From positions 1 through 18,501 of the forward strand of contig DAOTZU010000198.1 in assembly GCA_034433995.1 (NCBI GenBank): a stretch of DNA of 18,501 nt, read 5' to 3'. The translations under genes and the position numbers were made by a program. Under the pieces are notes generated by a model, which searched no databases, was not told the DNA's origin, and was given only the letters and a program-made list of their open reading frames with translations. The DNA is from DAOTZU01 sp034433995. Lineage in GTDB: Bacteria; Chloroflexota; Anaerolineae; UBA1429. Shown one piece after another: positions 1 to 5,739 of this stretch (position 1 is the stretch's first letter; every line of letters starts with the position of its first letter).

Positions 1-197
1 CCCGTGGGGAGAGGTTAGGTGAGGGGCAGAGGTTTGCCCGCCCCCTCTTGCTACCCTCACCCCAGCCCTCTCCCTCAAGGGAGAGGGGGGCGGACGCCCC
101 TTCCTCTCCCCCGTGGGGAGAGGTTAGGTGAGGGGCAGAGGTTTGCCCGCCCCCTCTCATCACCCTCACCCCAGCCCTCTCCCTCAAGGGAGAGGGA
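1..197. repeat. Tandem pair of a 109-bp GC-rich hairpin repeat
   Basis: The block starting at 1 recurs at 110 with a 109-bp period and only a few changes over about 88 bases. Each copy ends in a near-perfect palindrome, a 10-bp stem CCCTCTCCCT / AGGGAGAGGG around CA (66-87 and 175-196). A second hairpin, CCTCTCCCC / GGGGAGAGG around CGT, spans 103-123, and half of it is visible at the left edge. The array probably continues leftwards out of the window. Repeats of this CCCTCACCCCAGCCCTCTCCCTC style are common between genes in Chloroflexota and some other bacteria (from memory, not searched). It has open frames but their translation is a proline/arginine-rich repeat, not a credible protein. It may act as a transcription barrier for the gene to the left. 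Confidence 0.8.
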
Positions 198-213
198 GAG
201 GGCCTGCTCTGGT

Positions 214-242
214 TTGTGGCCCAGGGGTGTTTAGGATATAAT
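214..242 (+). promoter_or_regulatory. Predicted sigma-70 type promoter for the aminotransferase operon
   Basis: A perfect -10 hexamer TATAAT lies at 237-242. A -35 candidate TTGTGG lies at 214-219, matching TTGACA in the first three bases, and the spacer is exactly 17 bp. The -10 sits in an AT-rich island within very GC-rich sequence. Transcription would begin near 249 and leave a leader of about 174 nt before the ATG at 423. Confidence 0.6.
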
Positions 243-422
243 AAAAAACAAAGGACGACGTCGTCGGCGAGACCGCGTCGTCCTCCGCCTTTCCTCAGCC
301 CAGCGTTTCGGCAAATCCCAGAGGCACGGCGGGCAAGGAGAGTTCGCCCCTCTCCGCGGCCCCGTGGTCTCCCTGGTAGGCGCCCGCGGGCTGAAGGCAA
401 TACCATCTTTGTAGGAGGCCGC
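243..422 (+). other. Structured untranslated leader upstream of the aminotransferase gene
   Basis: No credible gene lies here. An open frame continues upstream from the aminotransferase, but its translation is low-complexity Arg/Pro and unlike the family. The predicted transcript starts with a 9-bp inverted repeat, AGGACGACG (252-260) and CGTCGTCCT (276-284), whose left arm can instead pair locally because GACGACGTCGTC is self-complementary. Further along are GGAGAG (337-342) / CTCTCC (350-355) and two copies of the palindrome CCGCGG (354-359, 384-389) that could pair with each other. I recognise no known riboswitch class. The ribosome binding site AGGAGG is at 413-418. Confidence 0.4.
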
Positions 423-1499
423 ATGAATCTTCGTATCCCCGGACCGACCCCCCTGCCACCGGAGGTGCTGGCAGCCGTGGGGCAACAGATGATCAACCAC
501 CGCGGGCCCCAGTTCGAGGCCCTCTTTCGCGATGTCAGCGCGTGGTTGAAGGTCTTTTTCGAGACGGACAACGACGTCTATATCCTGACGTCATCGGGGA
601 CGGGAGGCATGGAGGCCGCCATCGTCAACACCCTCTCGCCGGGGGATCGCGTGTTGGCCGTGACCATCGGCGTCTTTGGCGATCGTTTCGCCGAGATCGC
701 CGAGGCCCACGGCGCCAACGTCACGCGCCTTTCCTTCCCCATGGGCAAGGCAGCCGATCCGACCGTGGTGGGGGCCAAGGTGGCCGACGAAGGCCCCTTT
801 GCCGCCGTGCTCTTGACCCAGAACGAGACCTCCACCGGGGTGACCAACGACGTGGAGGCCCTGGCGGCGGCGATCCGCAGCGCGGCCCAGCCCGCGCCGC
901 TGATCTTGGTGGATGGCATCAGCGGGATGGGCGCCATCCGCCTGCGCACCGACGCCTGGGGCTGCGATGTGGTCATCAGCGGCTCGCAAAAGGCCTGGAT
1001 GGCCCCGCCGGGCCTGGCCATGATCAGCTTTGGCCCCCGCGCCTGGGAGGCCTACGCCCGCTCCAAGATGGGCAAGTACTATTTCGACCTGGGCGAGGCG
1101 CGCAAGTACGCCCAAAAGAACCAGACGCCGGCCACGCCCAATATCGCCGCCCTCTATGGGCTGCATGTGAGCCTGCAAAAGATGATGGCCGAGGGGCTGG
1201 AGGGCACCATCGCCCGCCATGCCCGCATCGGGGAATATTGTCGGGCGGGGATCCGCGCCCTGGGGCTGGAGCTCTTTGCTGATCCGGCCCATTATTCCAA
1301 TACCGTCACGGCGGTGAGCCTGAAAAAGGGCGGCAAGAGCGCCTCGCAGGTGCTGAAGGAGCTGGAGACCAAATACGGCATCGTCTGCGGCTCCACCAAG
1401 GCCCCCGGCGTGGAGATGATCCGCATCGGCCACATGGGGTATGTGACCGAGGCCGACCTGGATCAAGTCTTTGCAGCGTTGCGTGAGGTGGTCGTCTAG
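423..1499 (+). CDS. Class V PLP aminotransferase, alanine/serine-glyoxylate type
   Basis: The protein has 358 residues and belongs to the fold-type I, class V (AGXT/SGAT/PucG) family. These enzymes move an amino group from alanine, serine, aspartate or ureidoglycine to an acceptor such as glyoxylate. Visible features are the N-terminal IPGPTPLPPEV signature (residues 5-15), the PLP-phosphate loop SSGTGGMEAA (57-66), the PLP-ring aspartate in VDGISG (D164) and the Schiff-base lysine in SGSQKAW (K190). The start is the ATG with AGGAGG 4 bases upstream; it gives the normal family length and N-terminus, whereas the longer frame from 216 does not. Substrate cannot be read from sequence. PucG (purine catabolism) is possible, but no other catabolic gene is nearby. 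A PDZ-protein gene follows after 19 bases, probably in the same operon. Confidence 0.9.
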   Translation: MNLRIPGPTPLPPEVLAAVGQQMINHRGPQFEALFRDVSAWLKVFFETDNDVYILTSSGTGGMEAAIVNTLSPGDRVLAVTIGVFGDRFAEIAEAHGANVTRLSFPMGKAADPTVVGAKVADEGPFAAVLLTQNETSTGVTNDVEALAAAIRSAAQPAPLILVDGISGMGAIRLRTDAWGCDVVISGSQKAWMAPPGLAMISFGPRAWEAYARSKMGKYYFDLGEARKYAQKNQTPATPNIAALYGLHVSLQKMMAEGLEGTIARHARIGEYCRAGIRALGLELFADPAHYSNTVTAVSLKKGGKSASQVLKELETKYGIVCGSTKAPGVEMIRIGHMGYVTEADLDQVFAALREVVV

Positions 1500-1518
1500 C
1501 AACAAGGAGGTTGAGCGG

Positions 1519-2058
1519 ATGGCAGCAGAGAACAAGAACAACACCAAGGCGTGGATCATCGTGGCCGTCATCCTGGGGCTATTGGTGAGCTGCGCCCTGG
1601 GGGCCGTGGCGGGGGGCGCCATCGGCTATGCCGTGGGCAAGGGGCGGGTCTCCCGCGTGCCGGTGCCCCTACCGAGCCCGGCCCCCGAGCCGCAGATCCC
1701 CTTGCCCCAGGTGCCCGAGATTCCAGAGAGCTGGGGCGGCGCCCTGGTCCTCAGGGTGGAGCCGGATAGCCCGGCGGCCAAGGCGGGCCTGCAGGTGGGG
1801 GATGTGATCCTGGCCGTGGACGACGAACCGGTGACCATGGAGGCGCCCTTGGCGGATCACATCCAGCGCTACAAGCCGGGGGAGCGGATCCGTTTGCGCA
1901 TCTACCGTGGCGGCCGCACCCGCGAGCTCACGCTGACCTTGGGCCAAAACCCCGACCAGAGCGACATGCCCTGGATAGGCATCCGCTACCGGATGATGCC
2001 CGACCTGGATTGGCGCCCCATGCCCCAGGCGCCCGGCAATCGAGGGCGGAGCAGTTGA
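1519..2058 (+). CDS. Membrane-anchored single-PDZ-domain protein
   Basis: The predicted protein has 179 residues. A short polar N-terminus is followed by one hydrophobic, glycine-rich segment (about 11-40, with GAVAGGAIGYAVG resembling a glycine zipper), a proline-rich linker (47-70) and a PDZ domain (about 72-142, with GALVLRVEPDSPAAKAGLQ then VGDVILAVDDEPV). No protease domain is present, so it is not a complete HtrA/DegP or S41 peptidase. It is best seen as a PDZ module held at the membrane, perhaps recruiting a partner or peptide C-termini. The ATG at 1519 has AAGGAGG at 1504-1510. The stop TGA shares its last A with the ATG of the following repair gene, indicating translational coupling. 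Partner and substrate are unknown. Confidence 0.8.
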   Translation: MAAENKNNTKAWIIVAVILGLLVSCALGAVAGGAIGYAVGKGRVSRVPVPLPSPAPEPQIPLPQVPEIPESWGGALVLRVEPDSPAAKAGLQVGDVILAVDDEPVTMEAPLADHIQRYKPGERIRLRIYRGGRTRELTLTLGQNPDQSDMPWIGIRYRMMPDLDWRPMPQAPGNRGRSS

Positions 2059-2603
2059 TGCGCCCCGCAGGTGAGCAGCGACCCGCCGGCGAGGCCGAGG
2101 CCCGCTATGCCGCGTGCGCCGCGCCGTGGGGCGTGGCGTGGCTGGCGGCCACGGAGCGCGGCCTGTGCCGGGTGGCCTTTGGCTTGAGCGAGGACGCCTG
2201 GCGACGGCTTTTGGCGGCAGAGACTGGCCTCTTGCCCCTCCATGACCCGGCGGCCCTCCGCCGGGCCGTGGAGCAACTGGCCGAGTATTTCGCCGGCCGG
2301 CGCCAGGTGTTCGACGTGCCGTTGGCTCCGGCCTGGGGCACGCCCTTTCAGCGCCGCGTGTGGCAAGAGACGGCCCGCATCCCCTACGGCGAGACCCGCA
2401 GCTACGGCGCGCTGGCCCGCTCCCTGGGCGACGAGGGCGCGGCACGGGCGGTGGGCCAGGCGCTGGGCCGCAACCCGCTGCCCATCTTTATTCCCTGCCA
2501 CCGGGTGGTGGCCGCCGCCGGCCAACTGGGCGGCTACACCGGCGGGCTGGAGATCAAACGGGCCCTGCTGGCCTTGGAGGGCGCCCTGCCCCGCCGGGGC
2601 TAA
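2058..2603 (+). CDS. ogt: Methylated-DNA--[protein]-cysteine S-methyltransferase (Ogt/AdaB type)
   Basis: This 181-residue suicide DNA-repair protein removes alkyl groups from O6-alkylguanine (and O4-alkylthymine) onto its own cysteine. The active-site motif IPCHRV is at residues 145-150, with C147 the acceptor. The helix-turn-helix segment carries the arginine finger (AARAVGQALGRNP, R130) and the Asn hinge (N139). The C-terminal GGYTGGLEIKRALLALE is also family-typical. The N-terminal 90 residues are the usual variable domain. The start ATG overlaps the preceding TGA by one base (TGATG), and the ribosome binding site would be GGGCGGAG within the end of the PDZ gene. There is no Ada zinc domain, so it is not the adaptive-response regulator. 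The name ogt is by family. Confidence 0.92.
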   Translation: MRPAGEQRPAGEAEARYAACAAPWGVAWLAATERGLCRVAFGLSEDAWRRLLAAETGLLPLHDPAALRRAVEQLAEYFAGRRQVFDVPLAPAWGTPFQRRVWQETARIPYGETRSYGALARSLGDEGAARAVGQALGRNPLPIFIPCHRVVAAAGQLGGYTGGLEIKRALLALEGALPRRG

Positions 2604-2623
2604 GGCCGGCGCGGGAAACCTGA

Positions 2624-2657
2624 AGACCTGACAGGTCTCGGTAGACCTGTCAGGTCT
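2624..2657. repeat. Perfect 15-bp inverted repeat (hairpin) after ogt
   Basis: The arms AGACCTGACAGGTCT (2624-2638) and AGACCTGTCAGGTCT (2643-2657) are exact reverse complements around a CGGT tetraloop. Each arm is itself a 7+1+7 palindrome. A second small hairpin, CCCCA / TGGGG around GTTT, follows at 2666-2679. There is no U-run, so it is not a textbook intrinsic terminator, but its place 20 bases after the ogt stop and before the purA promoter fits an operon boundary. It could instead be one copy of a dispersed palindromic repeat. Confidence 0.7.
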
Positions 2658-2683
2658 CTAACAGACCCCAGTTTTGGGGCGAA

Positions 2684-2712
2684 TTGCCAGGGCCGGGTGA
2701 ATATGGTATACT
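2684..2712 (+). promoter_or_regulatory. Strong predicted sigma-70 type promoter of the purine cluster
   Basis: The -35 TTGCCA (2684-2689) and -10 TATACT (2707-2712) each differ from consensus by one base, with an exact 17-bp spacer. An extended -10 TG lies at 2704-2705. Transcription from about 2719 leaves a leader of roughly 154 nt before purA. This is the clearest promoter in the window and probably drives the whole + strand pur cluster. Confidence 0.75.
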
Positions 2713-2718
2713 CAAGCT

Positions 2719-2872
2719 GCTAGCCGGCGCAGGCGCCGGGGCGAACCGAGGTTGCGATAGACAGGGGCGTCTCCTCTGGTGATGATGGATCAGCCAAGGG
2801 GACGTTTTATATTTTACCGCCTCCGGCGGTCTCTGCTTTTCGTCGGAGGGCGGGCAAGATCGGAGAGAATTC
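2719..2872 (+). other. Leader of the purine operon with two hairpins
   Basis: The predicted 5' untranslated region holds CCGGCGC / GCGCCGG around AG (about 2723-2738) and ACCGCC (2816-2821) / GGCGGT (2825-2830) around TCC. The second hairpin is followed six bases later by TTTT, which would be a weak attenuator-like arrangement. I see no purine, PRPP or ykkC-type riboswitch consensus. The purA ribosome binding site GGAGAG is at 2862-2867. Confidence 0.35.
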
Positions 2873-4159
2873 ATGCCAGCGATCGTCATCATCGGCGCCC
2901 AATGGGGCGACGAAGGCAAGGGGAAAATTGTGGACCACCTGGCGGAACGGGCCACCATGGTGGTGCGCTACCAAGGGGGCAACAACGCCGGTCACACCGT
3001 CACCATCGGGGAGCAGGTGTTCAAGTTCCATCAGGTGCCCAGCGGCATCCTGCATCCCCACGTCACGGCGGTATTGGGCCACGGCATGGTGATCAACCCG
3101 CCGGCGCTGGTGGAGGAGCTGGACGCGTTGGAGCGCCAGGGCGTCTCCACCCAGAGGCTGCGCATCAGCCCCAATGCCCACCTGGTCATGCCCTACCACC
3201 TGCTCTTGGACGAGTTGGAGGAAAAACTCCGCGGCGCCCACGCCCTGGGCACCACCAAACGGGGCATCGGCCCGGCCTACACCGACAAGGTGGCGCGAGA
3301 GGGCCTGCGCATCCAGGATTTGATCGTCCCTCGGCGCTTCCGCGAGCGGCTGGCCCAGCGGCTGCAGCGGGTCAACCTGGAGTTGACCCGGATCTTTGAC
3401 CATCCGCCCCTCGACCTGGAAGAGATCGTCGCCCAATACGCCCCCGCCGCCGAGCGCTTGGCGCCCTATGTGGCCGATACCGGCCTGCTGATCCACAAAG
3501 CCCTACAACGGGGCGAGAACGTCCTTTTCGAGGGCGCCCAGGCGACCATGCTGGATATTGATTTCGGCACCTATCCCTACGTCACATCCTCCTCCCCCTC
3601 GGCGGGCGGGGCCTGCTTGGGGGCGGGGGTCAGCCCGGTGCTGATCCACAAGGTGTTGGGGGTGGTCAAGGTGTACACCTCACGGGTGGGCCAGGGGCCC
3701 TTCCCCACCGAGCTGAAGGACGCCACCGGCGATTGGATCGTGGAAAAGGGGCACGAATACGGCACCACCACCGGCCGCCGGCGGCGCTGTGGCTGGATTG
3801 ACCTGGTGAGCCTGCGCTACGCGGCGCGGATCAACGGCTTTACCGGGTTGGTGCTCACTCGGCTGGATGTGCTCAGCGGCCTGGATGAGGTCAAACTCTG
3901 CGTGGCCTACCGCCTGCCCGATGGCACCATCACCGAGGATTACCCCCTGGATACCGAGGTGATGTCGCAGGCGACGGCCATCTACGAGACCATGCCCGGC
4001 TGGCAGGGGGAGTTCAGCGGTGCCCGCACCTGGGCGGAGCTTCCCCTGAACGCCCAGGCCTATTGCCAGCGCATCTCGGATCTCTTGCAGATTCCACTAG
4101 ATCTCATCTCGGTCGGCGCCGAGCGCAGCGACCTGATCGTCCTGCGCCAGCCCATCTAG
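2873..4159 (+). CDS. purA: Adenylosuccinate synthetase
   Basis: PurA joins IMP and aspartate using GTP to give adenylosuccinate, the first committed step from IMP to AMP, in the cytosol. The 428-residue length is normal. The GTP/IMP loop GAQWGDEGKGK is at residues 8-18 (catalytic D13) and GGNNAGHTV at 35-43 (catalytic H41). GTTKRGIGPAY (126-136), FEGAQATMLDIDFGTYPYVTSS (219-240) and the base-recognition segment GRRRRCGWID (301-310) are also present. The usual GRPRRCGW reads GRRRRCGW here, a mild change. It is the first gene after the strong promoter, and guaB follows after 62 bases, so both branch enzymes lead the cluster. Confidence 0.97.
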   Translation: MPAIVIIGAQWGDEGKGKIVDHLAERATMVVRYQGGNNAGHTVTIGEQVFKFHQVPSGILHPHVTAVLGHGMVINPPALVEELDALERQGVSTQRLRISPNAHLVMPYHLLLDELEEKLRGAHALGTTKRGIGPAYTDKVAREGLRIQDLIVPRRFRERLAQRLQRVNLELTRIFDHPPLDLEEIVAQYAPAAERLAPYVADTGLLIHKALQRGENVLFEGAQATMLDIDFGTYPYVTSSSPSAGGACLGAGVSPVLIHKVLGVVKVYTSRVGQGPFPTELKDATGDWIVEKGHEYGTTTGRRRRCGWIDLVSLRYAARINGFTGLVLTRLDVLSGLDEVKLCVAYRLPDGTITEDYPLDTEVMSQATAIYETMPGWQGEFSGARTWAELPLNAQAYCQRISDLLQIPLDLISVGAERSDLIVLRQPI

Positions 4160-4166
4160 CGCAATC

Positions 4167-4194
4167 CTTCGCCCGCCCAAGGGGGTGGGCGAAG
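4167..4194. terminator. Hairpin between purA and guaB (possible partial terminator)
   Basis: CTTCGCCC (4167-4174) pairs with GGGCGAAG (4187-4194), with extra CCC/GGG pairing possible inside the loop. Only a TTT occurs a few bases later, so termination would be weak. It may instead act as an mRNA processing or stabilising stem that sets the purA to guaB ratio. Confidence 0.4.
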
Positions 4195-4221
4195 TCGCTT
4201 TAGCCAAAGTAGGAGGGAAAT

Positions 4222-5715
4222 ATGCCGTCTGCTCCTGATCAATGGCTCGAAGGCTACACCTTCGATGACGTGTTGCTCATTCCGGGGAAATCGTCGGTCC
4301 TCCCCGCCGAGGTGGATATCTCCACCCAGTTGACCGCCAAGATTCGCCTGAGCGTGCCCATCCTCTCCGCCGCCATGGATACCGTCACCGAGGCACGCAT
4401 GGCCATCGCCCTGGCCAGGGAGGGCGGCCTGGGGATCATCCACCGCAATTGCTCCATCGAGGAGCAGGCCGGCGAGGTGGACAAGGTCAAACGCTCCGAA
4501 TCGGGGATGATCGTGGACCCCATCACCTTGCCCCCCACGGCCACCTTGGCCCAGGCCAAGGAGATCATGGCCAACTATCACATCTCGGGGGTGCCCATCA
4601 CCGAGGGGCCGAAACTGGTGGGCATCCTCACCAACCGCGACATCCGCTTCGCCACCGAGGATGACAAGCCGGTCAGCGCCTACATGACCTCCAAGAACCT
4701 CATCGTGGCGCCCTTGGGCACCACTCTGGAGCAGGCCCAGGCCATCTTGCAGGAGCACCGCATCGAGAAGCTGCCCCTGGTGGACGAGCATTTCCACCTG
4801 AAGGGGCTGATCACCGTCAAAGATATCCAAAAGAAGCGCGATTATCCCCAGGCAGCCCTGGATAGCAAAGGGCGGCTCTTGGCGGGGGCGGCCATCGGCG
4901 TCGGGCCGGATATGGTCGAACGCGCCGCGGCCCTGGTGGCGGCGGGGGTGGATGTCTTGGCCCTGGATACGGCCCACGGCCATTCGGAGATGGTGCTGCG
5001 GGCCACGGAAAAGATCAAGAGCCTCTATCCCGAGATCGCCCTCTTGGCGGGGAACGTCGTCACCGCCGAGGGCACCCGCGACCTCATTGCCGCCGGCGCG
5101 GACGCGGTGAAGGTGGGCGTGGGGGCCGGCTCCATCTGCACCACCCGCATCGTCGCCGGCGTGGGGATGCCCCAGTTGACGGCGATCATGATCTGCGCCC
5201 AGGCGGCGGCAGAATACGGCGTGCCCATCATCGCCGACGGCGGCATCCGCTATTCGGGCGATATCGTCAAGGCCTTGGCGGCCGGGGCCAGCTGTGTCAT
5301 GCTGGGCAACCTCTTGGCCGGGATGGACGAGAGCCCCGGCGAGATCGTCATCTATGAGGGGCGGCGCTTCAAGGAATATCGCGGCATGGGGTCCCTCGGC
5401 GCCATGCGGGGCTATGGCCGCGACCGCTACGCCAGCGGGCAGGCCGCCAGCGGCGGCACGGCCGACCGCGCCAGCGGCAAGCTGGTGCCGGAGGGGATCG
5501 AGGGCCGGGTGTCCTACAAGGGGCGCCTGAGCGACGCCATCTTTCAACTCTTGGGGGGGCTGCGTTCGGGGATGGGCTATGTGGGCGCCGCCAACCTGGC
5601 CGAGCTGCAGGCCAAGGCGCAGTTTGTGCGCATCACCAACGCCGGGTTCATCGAGAGCCATCCCCACAGCGTGATCATCACCAAAGAAGCGCCCAACTAT
5701 CAGTTGCAACCCTGA
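4222..5715 (+). CDS. guaB: Inosine-5'-monophosphate dehydrogenase
   Basis: GuaB oxidises IMP to XMP with NAD+, the first step to GMP. The 497-residue protein starts with the (beta/alpha)8 barrel strand YTFDDVLLIP (12-21). It carries two inserted CBS domains (about 95-205, regulatory nucleotide binding in this family) and returns to the barrel. The catalytic loop GAGSICTTRIVAGVG (301-315) has nucleophile C306. IADGGIRYSGDI (337-348) binds IMP phosphate. The mobile flap has the DRY arginine-tyrosine pair (401-403) and KLVPEGIEGRV, the K+/NAD exchange region. AGGAGGGA at 4211-4218 sets the ATG start. guaA is not in the window. The purL gene begins 24-39 bases later. Confidence 0.97.
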   Translation: MPSAPDQWLEGYTFDDVLLIPGKSSVLPAEVDISTQLTAKIRLSVPILSAAMDTVTEARMAIALAREGGLGIIHRNCSIEEQAGEVDKVKRSESGMIVDPITLPPTATLAQAKEIMANYHISGVPITEGPKLVGILTNRDIRFATEDDKPVSAYMTSKNLIVAPLGTTLEQAQAILQEHRIEKLPLVDEHFHLKGLITVKDIQKKRDYPQAALDSKGRLLAGAAIGVGPDMVERAAALVAAGVDVLALDTAHGHSEMVLRATEKIKSLYPEIALLAGNVVTAEGTRDLIAAGADAVKVGVGAGSICTTRIVAGVGMPQLTAIMICAQAAAEYGVPIIADGGIRYSGDIVKALAAGASCVMLGNLLAGMDESPGEIVIYEGRRFKEYRGMGSLGAMRGYGRDRYASGQAASGGTADRASGKLVPEGIEGRVSYKGRLSDAIFQLLGGLRSGMGYVGAANLAELQAKAQFVRITNAGFIESHPHSVIITKEAPNYQLQP

Positions 5716-5739
5716 GGCACGAGCGACCAAAACATCCGG

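Noticed and set aside
1..197. CRISPR array
   Set aside because: There are only two copies, the repeat unit is about 88 bases and the 'spacer' is part of the repeated structure. No cas genes are present.
216..422. A 69-codon upstream extension of the aminotransferase
   Set aside because: The translation is Arg/Pro-rich and unlike the family, it would start upstream of the predicted transcription start, and the ATG at 423 has a good AGGAGG.
2719..2872. Purine riboswitch in the purA leader
   Set aside because: I could not find the three-way junction with its conserved pyrimidine-rich loops; only simple GC hairpins are visible.
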